Origin: Reyranella sp. | GTDB lineage: Bacteria; Pseudomonadota; Alphaproteobacteria; Reyranellales; Reyranellaceae | DNA length: 64,000 nucleotides | Assembly: GCF_004297405.1 (NCBI RefSeq) | Contig: NZ_SCVC01000042.1 | Location: forward strand, 248,001-312,000 | Direction of reading: 5' to 3' | In this document: positions 40,892 to 49,868 of the stretch, in pieces | Position numbering within the stretch: the stretch's first letter is position 1 | Layout of the letters: every line of letters begins with the position of its first letter | Program-made: the position numbers and the translations under genes | The notes under the pieces: generated by a model | What the model saw: the letters and a program-made list of their open reading frames with translations, nothing else | Database searches by the model: none | Told to the model about the DNA's origin: nothing

Positions 40892-42736
40892 CTACGCCGC
40901 CTGAGGGCGGTACATCGCATCGATCTCGTTCTTGTACTTCTTGTTCACGAAGCTGCGCTTCAGCTTCATGGTCGGCGTCAGCTCTTCGTCTTCGGGCGTG
41001 AGCTGCTGCTCGATCAGGAAGAAGCGCTTGATGGTTTCGACACGGGCGAGGTTCGAGTTGACCCGCTCGATCTCCGACCAGATCAGATCCTGCACTTCCT
41101 TAGAGCGACACAAACTCGCGTAGTTCGTGAACGGCACGTCCAGGTCCTGCGCATACTTTTCGACCGTCTCGCGCTCGATCATGACGAGGCAGGTGAGATA
41201 CGCCCGCTTGTCGCCAATCACGACGGCGTCGCTGATATAGGGTGAGAACTTGAGCTGGTTCTCGATCTCGGAAGGCGTGACGTTCTTGCCGCCGGCCGTG
41301 ATGATGATGTCCTTCATCCGGTCGGTGATCTTGATGTAGCCCTCATTGTCGATGGAGCCGACATCGCCGGTGTGCAGCCACCCGTCCTTGTCGACGGTCT
41401 CTTTCGTCTTTTCCAGCTGGTTGAGGTAACCCATGAAGACGAAATCGCCTTTGATCAGGATCTCTCCCTGCGGCGAGATTTTCACCTCGCCATAGGGCAC
41501 CGACTTGCCGACCGTGCCGAGCTTGACCGCATTGGCCGGCATCGCCGTCGCCAGTCCGCAGTTCTCGGTCTGGCCGTAGACCTCGTACATGTCGAGGCCC
41601 ATCGCCAGATACCAGCGGATCAGTTCGGGCGAGATCGGCGCCGCGCCGGTGAACAGCCAGCGGCAGCGATCCAGGCCGATCATCTTGCGCATGTTCTTCA
41701 GCACCAGCCAGTAGGCGGCCTCGAACTTGAGCTTTTGAATCGCCGACGGTTCGCGCCGTTCGAGACGGGCATCGGCGACGGCATACCCTGCGTTGATTGC
41801 CTTCTTGTAAGCCCACTGTTGCAGCGGCGTGGCGTCCTTCAGGGCGATCATCATGCCGGCGTAGAACTTCTCCCACACACGCGGCACGGCGCCGAACAAG
41901 GTCGGCTGCACTTCGCGGATATTGTCCGGCACCGTCTCGGGGCTTTCGGCGAAGTTGCTGCAGACGCCGGTGGCGATCGAGTAGTAGCTGCCGGCGACGC
42001 GCTCGGCGACGTGGCACATCGGCAGGAACGCCAGTCGTTCGTCACCTTCGTACCAGGACAGCGACAGCTCGGGATGCATGCAGTTCTGCATCGTAAAGAC
42101 GATGTTGTGATGGCTGTGCATCGCGCCCTTGGGCGGGCCGGTCGTGCCTGAAGTGTACACCAGGACCGCCAGATCGTCGGGCTTACGCGAGGCGACCAGT
42201 TCGTCGAACAACCCTTCCTTGCCCTGAGCGTAGTTGCGGCCGATCGCCATGAACTCGTCGAGCGAGACCACCATGGGATCGTTGAAAGCGGTGAGGCCTT
42301 CCATGTCGAAGATGACGATCTTCTTCAGCGTCGGGCAGCGCTCTCGCACCTCCAGCGCTTTGTCGAGCTGTTCGTCGTCCTCGACGAAGAGCACCGAGGT
42401 CTTGGAATCGTTGATCAGATACTCGACCTGCTTGGCCGAATCGGTGGGGTAGATACCCGACGAGACGCCGCCGGCGCAGAGGATGCCGAAGTCGGCGTAG
42501 TTCCATTCCGGCACTGTGTTGGCCAGGACAGAAGCGACATCGCCTGGGCGGAAGCCGGACGAATGCAGGGCATAGGTGACGGCACGGGAGCGCTCCAGCC
42601 ACTGGTTCCACGAGATCGCGTTCCAGATGCCGAGCAGTTTCTCGCGCATCGCGGGCTTGTCGCCACGCGTCTTGCATGACAGCACAAAGCTCTTGGGCAG
42701 AGTTTCTGCAACAGTCAGGGTCGCTCTCTGGGCCAT
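40892..42736 (-). CDS. Long-chain-type acyl-CoA synthetase
   Basis: This 614-aa AMP-forming ligase has the YTSGTTGPPKGAMHSHHN motif, VYGQTENCGLA, and the C-terminal ITDRMKDIIITAGGKNVTPSEIE hinge. It is larger than the two 543-aa ligases and belongs to the FAA1/FadD15-like group. It starts 16 bp after livF and ends 42 bp before the first binding protein, so it sits in the transport operon, where it would trap the imported acid as CoA thioester. The same layout, HAAT transporter plus acyl-CoA ligase, recurs in many alphaproteobacteria. Confidence 0.92.
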   Translation of the reverse strand: MAQRATLTVAETLPKSFVLSCKTRGDKPAMREKLLGIWNAISWNQWLERSRAVTYALHSSGFRPGDVASVLANTVPEWNYADFGILCAGGVSSGIYPTDSAKQVEYLINDSKTSVLFVEDDEQLDKALEVRERCPTLKKIVIFDMEGLTAFNDPMVVSLDEFMAIGRNYAQGKEGLFDELVASRKPDDLAVLVYTSGTTGPPKGAMHSHHNIVFTMQNCMHPELSLSWYEGDERLAFLPMCHVAERVAGSYYSIATGVCSNFAESPETVPDNIREVQPTLFGAVPRVWEKFYAGMMIALKDATPLQQWAYKKAINAGYAVADARLERREPSAIQKLKFEAAYWLVLKNMRKMIGLDRCRWLFTGAAPISPELIRWYLAMGLDMYEVYGQTENCGLATAMPANAVKLGTVGKSVPYGEVKISPQGEILIKGDFVFMGYLNQLEKTKETVDKDGWLHTGDVGSIDNEGYIKITDRMKDIIITAGGKNVTPSEIENQLKFSPYISDAVVIGDKRAYLTCLVMIERETVEKYAQDLDVPFTNYASLCRSKEVQDLIWSEIERVNSNLARVETIKRFFLIEQQLTPEDEELTPTMKLKRSFVNKKYKNEIDAMYRPQAA

Positions 42737-42752
42737 GCCTTTGCCTCCCCGG

Positions 42753-43538
42753 TCAGCGCCAGTTCTTCTTGCGCTTCCAGCGGCGTTCGCCGCGGGCGCT
42801 TTCTTCCTTGGCGCCTAGATAGAATTCCTGAATGTCCTTGCTGCTCATCAGCCGCTCGCAGGTGTCGTCCATCACCACGCGGCCGACTTCGAGCACATAA
42901 CCATAGTGCGCTGTTTCAAGTGCCATCTTGGCGTTCTGCTCGACCAGCAGGATCGACACGCCTTGCTCGGCGTTGACGCGCTTGATGATGCTGAAGATTT
43001 CCTTCACCAGCAGGGGCGACAGGCCGAGCGACGGTTCGTCGAGCAGCAGGAGCTTCGGCCGGTTCATCAGCGCACGGCTGATGGCGAGCATCTGCTGCTC
43101 GCCGCCTGACAGGGAACCGGCGGGCTGGTCGATACGCTCCTTGAGGCGCGGGAAGTAGCCGAAGACGCGTTCCAGATCCTGGGCGACGCCGTCCTTGTCG
43201 GTGCGCAGGAAGGCACCCATCGCGAGGTTCTCGCGGATCGACAGGAACGGGAAGACCTCGCGGCCTTCCGGCACGTGGCTGAGGCCAAGCCGCACGATCT
43301 TGTCGGCATCCATACGCTGGATTGGCTTGCCCTCGAACTCGATCGTGCCCTTCTGCGGGTCGAGCACACCGGAGATGGTCTTGAGGATCGTCGTCTTGCC
43401 GGCGCCGTTGGCACCGAGCACGGTGATGATCTTGCCGCGTGGCACGGCGATGCTCACGCCACGGATCGCCATGATCGGGCCGTAGTAGCTCTCGATGTTA
43501 GAGACCTTGAGGATGTCGTCGCTGGCGTCGGGGGGCAT
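42753..43538 (-). CDS. livF: Branched-chain-amino-acid-type ABC transporter ATPase LivF
   Basis: This 261-aa cytoplasmic ATPase has Walker A GANGAGKTT, signature LSGGEQQMLAISRALMNRP, Walker B LLLLDEPSLGLSP and the H-loop region SILLVEQNAK. The Arg/Lys-rich C-terminal tail (GERRWKRKKNWR) is longer than usual. It starts 12 bp after LivG and is followed by the acyl-CoA synthetase. Confidence 0.95.
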   Translation of the reverse strand: MPPDASDDILKVSNIESYYGPIMAIRGVSIAVPRGKIITVLGANGAGKTTILKTISGVLDPQKGTIEFEGKPIQRMDADKIVRLGLSHVPEGREVFPFLSIRENLAMGAFLRTDKDGVAQDLERVFGYFPRLKERIDQPAGSLSGGEQQMLAISRALMNRPKLLLLDEPSLGLSPLLVKEIFSIIKRVNAEQGVSILLVEQNAKMALETAHYGYVLEVGRVVMDDTCERLMSSKDIQEFYLGAKEESARGERRWKRKKNWR

Positions 43539-43550
43539 CGGGAACTCCGC

Positions 43551-44309
43551 TCAGGCGCCGAGATAGGCTGCGATCACGTCGGGGTGCGCCTGCACTTCGG
43601 CGGGTGTGCCGGTCGCCAGCACCTTGCCGTAGTTGAGCGCAAGTACCCGGTCGGAGACGCGGTTCACCAGGGACATGTCGTGCTCGACCATGAGCACGGT
43701 GATCCCGAGTTCGGTCCGGATATCGCGGATCCAGAACGACATGTCGTCGGTCTCCTCGACGTTGAGACCGGACGACGGCTCGTCGAGCAGGATCAGCTTG
43801 GGCTCCGAGCAAAGTGCGCGGGCGACCTCGATCACCTTCCGCACGCCGTAGGGGAGGCCGGCGATCAGCTTTTCGCGATAGGCTTGGAGATCTAGAAATT
43901 CGATGACTTCCTCGACCTTGTGGCGATGTTCCTTCTCGGCGCGCCGCACGGAGGGGAGGAAGAGCATATCCTGCCAGAGCTGCGTCGTGGCGTGGCAGTG
44001 CCGGCCGACCAACAGGTTGGCAAGCATCGTCGCGTTTTCGAACAGTTCGATGTTCTGGAACGTGCGCGCAATGCCGAGCTTGGCGATCTGATGCGGCGGC
44101 ACCTCGGTGATGTCGCTGCCCTCGAAGAAGAGCTTGCCCGACGTCGGGTTATAGAGCCGCGAGATCAGGTTGAAGATCGAGGTCTTGCCGGCGCCGTTAG
44201 GGCCGATGATGGTGAAGATCTCGCCCTTGGCGACGCTGAAGCTCACGCTGTCGACCGCCTTGAGGCCACCGAACTGCAGCGAGATGCTGTCTACCGTGAA
44301 GAAGCTCAT
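43551..44309 (-). CDS. livG: Branched-chain-amino-acid-type ABC transporter ATPase LivG
   Basis: This 252-aa ATPase has Walker A GPNGAGKTS, Walker B LILLDEPSSGLNVEE and the H-loop ITVLMVEHDMSLV. The ABC signature is altered to AGLPYGVRKVIEVARAL (usual LSYGxQR), as commonly seen in LivG of this subgroup. It overlaps livM by 4 bp (ATGA-type coupling) and is followed by livF. Confidence 0.95.
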   Translation of the reverse strand: MSFFTVDSISLQFGGLKAVDSVSFSVAKGEIFTIIGPNGAGKTSIFNLISRLYNPTSGKLFFEGSDITEVPPHQIAKLGIARTFQNIELFENATMLANLLVGRHCHATTQLWQDMLFLPSVRRAEKEHRHKVEEVIEFLDLQAYREKLIAGLPYGVRKVIEVARALCSEPKLILLDEPSSGLNVEETDDMSFWIRDIRTELGITVLMVEHDMSLVNRVSDRVLALNYGKVLATGTPAEVQAHPDVIAAYLGA

Positions 44310-45457
44310 CGATTGCGCTCCGACTTCACGTAGGTCTTCTGTCGCTTGAAGGTCGCCTTCTTGTAGAGCGGGAAGAGCTGGAAGAAGAGCTTCACCTTGA
44401 GCCAGCGCCCGTAGAGCCCGTAGGGCTCGAACAGGATGAACATCATGATGATGAGGCCGTAGATCGCACCCTTGAGGCCGGCCGCCGAGCCGATCGACGA
44501 CATGGTGTCGCGCAGCTTGGCGGCGGCGTCCGAGGCCATGCCGAACGAGGAAGCGACGCTCGCGGCCAGAACCGGCACGTCATCCTTCAGTGCCGTCAGG
44601 AAAGGATCGACCATGACGATGAAGATCGCGCCGAACACCGCGCCGTGCACACCGAAGGCGCCACCGATGATGATCACCATGATGAACTCGATCGAGAGCA
44701 GCAGGGTGAACATCTCGGGCGAGATGAAGGTCATCTTGTGGGCGAAGAGGACGCCCGCCAGGCCGGTGATCGCCGCGCTGATCGCGAACGACTTCACCTT
44801 GTAGGCCGCGAGATCGATGCCCATCGACTTGCCGGCGGTCTCGGAATCGCGGATGGCGACGAAGGCGCGACCGGTCGGCGAGCGCAAAAGATTCAGCGCC
44901 AGGACGATAGAGCCGACCAGGGTGAGCAGGCAGAGGAAGTAGAAGGCCTCTCCGTCACGAGGCAACGGCATGCCGACAATGTCGAGCGTCCTGACCCGCA
45001 TGCCCTCGTTGCCATGGGTCACCGACTCCCAGCGCGCCAGAATTTCCTCGACGATGAAGGCGAAGGCGATGGTGGCGATGACAAGGTAGATGCCCGTCAA
45101 TCGCAGCGCCGGGAACCCGACCATGGCGCCGACGATGCCGGTGAGGATAGCGGCGGCGGGAAAGTAGACGATGAACGGCACGCCGAGCTTCTGCAGATAG
45201 GCCGCCGTGTAGGCGCCGATCGCGAGGAAGGCCGCGTGGCCCAGCGATGCCTGGCCAGTGAATCCCGTCAGGATCATCAACGCGACGCCCACGATCGCAT
45301 AGATGAACACGAAGACGACCTGGCTCTGCAGGTAGCTGCCGACCAGGAAGGGCAGGGCGATCAATGCGGCGAGCAGGATGCCGTAGGACCACCAATAGCC
45401 GCCGTGCTTCAGGATGCGGATGTCCTGGTCGTAGTCGGTCTTGAAGATGAAACGCAT
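44306..45457 (-). CDS. livM: ABC permease LivM
   Basis: This 383-aa inner-membrane permease has about nine hydrophobic segments with the LivM signature GQASLGHAAFLAIGAYTAAYL and the cytoplasmic EAA-like segment VAIRDSETAGKSMGIDLAAYK. The C-terminal ~90 residues form an extended segment with a further membrane helix (LIIMMFILFEPYGLYG). It starts 3 bp after livH and overlaps livG. Confidence 0.95.
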   Translation of the reverse strand: MRFIFKTDYDQDIRILKHGGYWWSYGILLAALIALPFLVGSYLQSQVVFVFIYAIVGVALMILTGFTGQASLGHAAFLAIGAYTAAYLQKLGVPFIVYFPAAAILTGIVGAMVGFPALRLTGIYLVIATIAFAFIVEEILARWESVTHGNEGMRVRTLDIVGMPLPRDGEAFYFLCLLTLVGSIVLALNLLRSPTGRAFVAIRDSETAGKSMGIDLAAYKVKSFAISAAITGLAGVLFAHKMTFISPEMFTLLLSIEFIMVIIIGGAFGVHGAVFGAIFIVMVDPFLTALKDDVPVLAASVASSFGMASDAAAKLRDTMSSIGSAAGLKGAIYGLIIMMFILFEPYGLYGRWLKVKLFFQLFPLYKKATFKRQKTYVKSERNR

Positions 45458-45460
45458 GGC

Positions 45461-46336
45461 TCAGACCTTCTTGCGCATGCTGGGCCCGAACAGACCCTGC
45501 GGCCGGACCAGCAGCACGACCAGGAGCACGATGTAGGGCGCAACGTCCTTCCAGCCCTGGGGCAGGTAGAAGCCGGCCAACGTCTCGATGACGCCGATGA
45601 TCAACCCGCCGACCAGCGCGCCGGGGATCGAGCCGAACCCTCCGAGCACCGCCGCCGGGAAGGCCTTGAGGCCGAGTGCCAGGCCGACGTTGGAATGGAT
45701 GAAGGTGATGGGTGCCAGCAGCACGCCGGCAGTCGCGGCGACCGCGGCACTGATCGCCCAGATCAGCGAGACCACACGCTTCACCGGAATGCCCATGTAG
45801 TAGGCAGCCAGCATGTTCTCGGAGGTGGCACGCATGGCGGTGCCCATGCGGGTGTAGTTGAAGAAGGCGTAGAGGACCGCGCAGAGGATCACGGTGGCGA
45901 CGATCACCGAGAGCTTGTCATGGGCCAGGACGAGATCGCCGATCTTGAGAACGCCGGCCGAGAAGGGCGTTTCGATCTTGAGATCGTCGGTGCCCCAGAT
46001 CATGCCGGCGATGGAGCGCAGGAAGTAACCGAGCCCGATTGTCGCCATGACGATGGAGAACTGCGGATAGCCCAGGATCGGCCGCACCAGGATGCGCTCG
46101 GTCGCCATGCCGAATACGGCCATGCCGCAGACGGCGAACAGGAAGCCTAGCCAATAGTCGAGGCCGAGCAGACCGATGAATGTGAAAACGAAGAACCCGC
46201 CCATCATCATCAGGTCGCCCTGGGCGAAGTTCACGACCTCGGTCGCCTTGTAGATGAGCACGAAGCCCAGGGCGATCAGGCCATAGACGCAGCCGAGCGC
46301 AATTCCGCTCACCAACTGCTGAATGAAATCGAGCAT
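45461..46336 (-). CDS. livH: ABC permease LivH
   Basis: This 291-aa inner-membrane permease has eight to nine hydrophobic segments, begins FIQQLVSGIALGCVYGLIALGFVLIYK and has the EAA-like loop MRATSENMLAAYYMGIPVKRVV. It is the first gene of the livHMGF-ligase-livK operon; the promoter should lie in the 163-bp region shared with the divergent acyl-CoA dehydrogenase. Confidence 0.95.
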   Translation of the reverse strand: MLDFIQQLVSGIALGCVYGLIALGFVLIYKATEVVNFAQGDLMMMGGFFVFTFIGLLGLDYWLGFLFAVCGMAVFGMATERILVRPILGYPQFSIVMATIGLGYFLRSIAGMIWGTDDLKIETPFSAGVLKIGDLVLAHDKLSVIVATVILCAVLYAFFNYTRMGTAMRATSENMLAAYYMGIPVKRVVSLIWAISAAVAATAGVLLAPITFIHSNVGLALGLKAFPAAVLGGFGSIPGALVGGLIIGVIETLAGFYLPQGWKDVAPYIVLLVVLLVRPQGLFGPSMRKKV

Positions 46337-46499
46337 TCTCCTACCCTGTACTACGGCCCACCGACCTCGCTTTTGTTGGTTGCGGCTCTAGATTTCGCGA
46401 GGCGCGGCAATAAGACTTGCGGTGCATTCGGGAGTCAATGGATTTTCATCCCGGGTGCGCTACTGTCGATCGATCACACGTTGGATCGCGGAGATTTCC

Positions 46500-47672
46500 A
46501 TGTCGCTCGCTGAGCAGGTGCGTCCGTCAGGCGGGCCGCCGTCGCCGTTCTATACCGAGGAACACGAGGCATTCCGGAACACTGTCCGACGCTTCGTCGA
46601 GCGCGAAATCATGCCTCACGTTGACCAGTGGGATGAGGCCGAGGAGTTTCCACGCGAACTCTATCGCAAGGCTTCTGCTGCAGGGTTGCTGCAGCTTGGT
46701 TTTCCCGAGGCCTATGGCGGCGTACCCACCGATCCGTTCTTCGGCATCATCAAGGCCGAGGAGATGGCGCGCCACGGCAGCGGCGGACTGAACGCCAGCC
46801 TCAACAGTCATACGATCGGCTCGCCGCCGATTGCCGCGCTGGGGCCGGAATGGATGAAGCGCAAGGTGCTGCCCGAGGTGCTGGCCGGCGAAAAGATCAG
46901 CGCGCTGGCCATCACTGAGCCGAGCGGCGGTTCCGATGTCGCCAATCTCAAGACTACGGCGCGGCGCGAGGGCGACCACTATGTCGTCAACGGCAGCAAG
47001 ATGTTCATCACCTCCGGCATGCGGGCCGACTACTACACGGTCGCCGTGCGCACCGGCGGTCCTGGAGCTGGCGGCGTGTCGCTGCTGCTGATCGAGCGCG
47101 ACCGCGAGGGCTTTCAGCGGACCAAGCTCAAGAAGATGGGCTGGTGGGCGTCGGACACCGCCCAGCTCTTCTTCGACCATGTGAAGGTTCCGGTCGAGAA
47201 CCTGATCGGCGAGGAGAATCGCGGCTTCATCGGCATCATGCTGAACTTCAACTCGGAGCGTCTCGGCATGTCGGCCGGCGCCTGCGGCTTTGCCAAGGTC
47301 TGTCTCGACGAAGCCATCGCCTATGCCCGTGAGCGTCACACTTTCGGCAAGCCGCTGATTGCCAACCAGGTGGTGCGTCACCGGCTGGTCGACATGGCGA
47401 TGCGGATCAATGCCGTGAAGTCGACCCTCGAACTCCTGGCGTGGCGCGTGGGGCAGGGCGAGAAGCCCGTTGCCGAGATCTGCATGCTAAAGAATCTCGC
47501 GACCTCGACCATGGAATTCTGCGCCAACGAAGCCATGCAGGTCTTCGGCGGCGCGGGCTACCTGCGCGGCTCCAAAGTCGAGCGCATCTATCGCGAGACC
47601 AAGGTGATGTCGATCGGCGGTGGTTCGGTCGAGATCATGAAGGATCTCGCCGCGCGCCAGATGGGCCTCTAA
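46500..47672 (+). CDS. Acyl-CoA dehydrogenase
   Basis: This 390-aa flavoprotein has the FAD/substrate segments AITEPSGGSDVANLKTTA, ERHTFGKPLIANQVV and CANEAMQVFGGAGYLRGS, ending with IGGGSVEIMKDLAAR. It catalyses alpha,beta-dehydrogenation of acyl-CoA with electrons passed to ETF. The catalytic Glu of medium-chain enzymes lies in YEGT; here the position reads GGGS, so the base may lie elsewhere, as in isovaleryl-CoA-type enzymes. Start at 46500 has GGAG upstream. It is immediately followed by two thioesterase genes, forming an operon. Confidence 0.9.
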   Translation: MSLAEQVRPSGGPPSPFYTEEHEAFRNTVRRFVEREIMPHVDQWDEAEEFPRELYRKASAAGLLQLGFPEAYGGVPTDPFFGIIKAEEMARHGSGGLNASLNSHTIGSPPIAALGPEWMKRKVLPEVLAGEKISALAITEPSGGSDVANLKTTARREGDHYVVNGSKMFITSGMRADYYTVAVRTGGPGAGGVSLLLIERDREGFQRTKLKKMGWWASDTAQLFFDHVKVPVENLIGEENRGFIGIMLNFNSERLGMSAGACGFAKVCLDEAIAYARERHTFGKPLIANQVVRHRLVDMAMRINAVKSTLELLAWRVGQGEKPVAEICMLKNLATSTMEFCANEAMQVFGGAGYLRGSKVERIYRETKVMSIGGGSVEIMKDLAARQMGL

Positions 47673-48137
47673 ATGGAAAAGAACGATCGCATCGCGCTCT
47701 TCCAGCAATGGTTCTCCGACGCGATTCCGCACAACAAGGCGCTGGGGTTGAAGGTGATCGGCGTGCGCCAGGGCTTCGCATCGATGGAACTGAGTTGGCG
47801 TGAGGAGCTCGTCGGCAATCCCGAGACCGGCGTGCTGGCGGGTGGTCCGCTGACGGCGATGCTCGATGGCTGCTGCGGCATGGCCGTAGCCACCATGCTG
47901 AAGAAGCCCGAACCCTTTGCTACGCTCGATCTGCGTATCGACTATGTGCGGCCAGCCGAGCCGGGCAAGCCAGTGATCGCCGAAGCCGAATGCTATCGCA
48001 TCACGCGCTCGGTTGCCTTCACGCGCGCCGTCGCCCACCATGGTGACGCCAAGGATCCGATCGCGGCGGCGGCCGGCACGTTCATGCTGGGCACCAAAGG
48101 CAAAGCGACGCGGCCGGCTATGGCGGGCAAGAAATGA
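47673..48137 (+). CDS. PaaI-type hotdog-fold thioesterase 1
   Basis: This 154-aa protein begins directly after the acyl-CoA dehydrogenase stop. It has a single hotdog fold with GVLAGGPLTAMLDGCCGMAV, the helix motif carrying the catalytic Asp, and RIDYVRPAEPGKPVIAEAECY. Expected to hydrolyse acyl-CoA. It overlaps the next thioesterase by 4 bp. Confidence 0.88.
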   Translation: MEKNDRIALFQQWFSDAIPHNKALGLKVIGVRQGFASMELSWREELVGNPETGVLAGGPLTAMLDGCCGMAVATMLKKPEPFATLDLRIDYVRPAEPGKPVIAEAECYRITRSVAFTRAVAHHGDAKDPIAAAAGTFMLGTKGKATRPAMAGKK

Positions 48138-48595
48138 GCAGTCTCCTCGAACGACTTGCAGAAGCCCGCAAGGCCGGTGACGTCAGCCGCCTGGCGGAGG
48201 CGATCCCCTACGCACGCTGGATGCGAATCGCGCCAGAGAACGGCACCGGCGAGCTGCTGACCCGCATGCGCTTTCACGACGAGCTGATCGGCAACACCTT
48301 CCTGCCGGCCATCCATGGCGGCACGCTGGGCGCCATGCTCGAGATGGCCGCGATCTTCCATCTCCTGTGGGAGACGGAGACCGAGACGGTGCCGAAGATC
48401 GTCAACATCACCGTGGACTATCTGCGCTCGGCACGGCCGGTCGATGTCATCGCCTGTGCGAAGGTGACCAAGCAGGGCCGCCGCATGGTGAACGTCTTCG
48501 CCGAAGCCTGGCAGGACGATCGCTCCAAGCCCGTCGCCACGGCCAATGCGCACTTCCTGGTGAAGTCCGACGCCGACGCGCCGCCCTCGCTCTAG
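48134..48595 (+). CDS. PaaI-type hotdog-fold thioesterase 2
   Basis: This 153-aa hotdog-fold protein has the helix motif AIHGGTLGAMLEMAAIFHLL and then KIVNITVDYLRSARPVDVIACAKV. The acidic residue is Glu in LEMAA. It overlaps the upstream thioesterase by 4 bp. Two hotdog proteins in a row suggest either a heteromeric enzyme or two chain-length specificities. A heterodimer is a testable inference. Confidence 0.88.
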   Translation: MSSLLERLAEARKAGDVSRLAEAIPYARWMRIAPENGTGELLTRMRFHDELIGNTFLPAIHGGTLGAMLEMAAIFHLLWETETETVPKIVNITVDYLRSARPVDVIACAKVTKQGRRMVNVFAEAWQDDRSKPVATANAHFLVKSDADAPPSL

Positions 48596-48598
48596 GCG

Positions 48599-49096
48599 TC
48601 AGCCCAGAGGATTGGCGAGGTCGACGTTGTAACGCTTGGCGTTGGCTTTCATGTAGATGTCACGCCCCTCGACCGGCCCGCCGCGAACGGCGGCCGTTAC
48701 CATGTCGAGGTAGGTGTGCCAGCCCACGGCGTTCAGACGCGCGAACTGCTCCAGCACCGGCAGATGCTCGAGTGTCAGCACGGTACCATCGCCGACGGCG
48801 GTGAGGGTGAACGTCACATAAGACTCGGGATAGGGAGAAACCGCGTCGCCGGGGTTGAAGACATTCCAGGTGTAGGCGAGCCGTTCCGCAGGTCGCCACT
48901 GGGTCACCACCCCCTTGATGTGACCGCCCATCAGCTCGACGGTGCCGCCGGCGCGAGGCTCGATATGACCGACGCCATACCAGCCGGGCAGGCTGCTGGT
49001 ATCGGCGAGCACGGCCCAGGTCCGCTCCGGTGGTCCTGACTGCACGCGGTCGAAGCGTACCATCTGCGCATGGGTGAATTGCGCATCGTCACTCAT
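48599..49096 (-). CDS. SRPBCC-family protein
   Basis: This 165-aa protein shows the START/SRPBCC fold: VRFDRVQSGPPERTWAVLAD at the start, then AERLAYTWNVFNPG and FTLTAVGDGTVLTLEHLPV, followed by WHTYLDMV near the C-terminal helix. These match the AHSA1/polyketide-cyclase-like subgroup that binds hydrophobic ligands. Three Met codons (49117, 49108, 49096) are possible; I chose the last because it has GGGAAAG close upstream and starts at the domain boundary. Confidence 0.8.
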   Translation of the reverse strand: MSDDAQFTHAQMVRFDRVQSGPPERTWAVLADTSSLPGWYGVGHIEPRAGGTVELMGGHIKGVVTQWRPAERLAYTWNVFNPGDAVSPYPESYVTFTLTAVGDGTVLTLEHLPVLEQFARLNAVGWHTYLDMVTAAVRGGPVEGRDIYMKANAKRYNVDLANPLG

Positions 49097-49132
49097 GGAC
49101 TTTCCCATCTCTTGCATTAAACAACCCAGCGT

Positions 49133-49861
49133 ATGGACTACGATTCCCTCAAGACCACCCAGGACGACGTCGTTCGCGACGGCGCCGGCTTCGAGGCTTA
49201 TCGCCAGCCGGGTGACCTGATCGATTCAGGACACCCCGAGATCGTAGCGTACGCAAGACGAGTTGCGGGTACAGGCGGTGACAAAGAAAGGGCACAGCGT
49301 CTCTACTACGCTGTCCGCGACGATCTGCGGTACGACCCCTACAACACGCCGATGAAGCGCGACGCCTATCGCGCCAGCACGACGCTTGTGTCCGGGCATG
49401 GTTACTGCGTGAACAAGGCCGGTGTGATGGCGGCAGTTTGCCGGGCAGCCGGGATTGCGGCACGGGTCGGTTATGCCGATGTGCGCAATCACATGACGAC
49501 CAAGCGGCTGGCCGACCTGATGGGCAGCGACGTCTTCTACTATCACGGCTACACCGATGTCTGGCTCGACGGGCGTTGGGTCAAGGCGACGCCGGCCTTC
49601 AATCGCGAGCTGACCGAGAAGTTCGGCCTGAAGCCGCTCGATTGGGATGCCGTGGGTGATTCGATCTATCATCCGTTCGACCTCAGTGGTCGGCGGCACA
49701 TGGAGTATCTCGCCTACCGCGGGGTGTTCGCCGACATTCCGTTCGATGAGATCCGCGGCGCCTTCCGCCACTACTATCCGCGCATGACGCGGGCGCAGGA
49801 GGAGATGCCGCTCGGGGGTGATTTCGGCGCCGAAGGTGCTGCGGAAGCCAAGCCCAAGTGA
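49133..49861 (+). CDS. Transglutaminase-like (TGc) protein
   Basis: This 242-aa protein has the transglutaminase-like triad: Cys in GHGYCVNKA, His in FYYHGYTDVWLDG, and Asn/Asp region in KATPAFN (Asn instead of the usual Asp). It probably is a peptidase or amide-processing enzyme. There is no signal peptide. It is divergent from the SRPBCC gene and is followed closely by an MFS transporter, which may overlap or abut it. Confidence 0.83.
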   Translation: MDYDSLKTTQDDVVRDGAGFEAYRQPGDLIDSGHPEIVAYARRVAGTGGDKERAQRLYYAVRDDLRYDPYNTPMKRDAYRASTTLVSGHGYCVNKAGVMAAVCRAAGIAARVGYADVRNHMTTKRLADLMGSDVFYYHGYTDVWLDGRWVKATPAFNRELTEKFGLKPLDWDAVGDSIYHPFDLSGRRHMEYLAYRGVFADIPFDEIRGAFRHYYPRMTRAQEEMPLGGDFGAEGAAEAKPK

Positions 49862-49868
49862 CGCTGTC

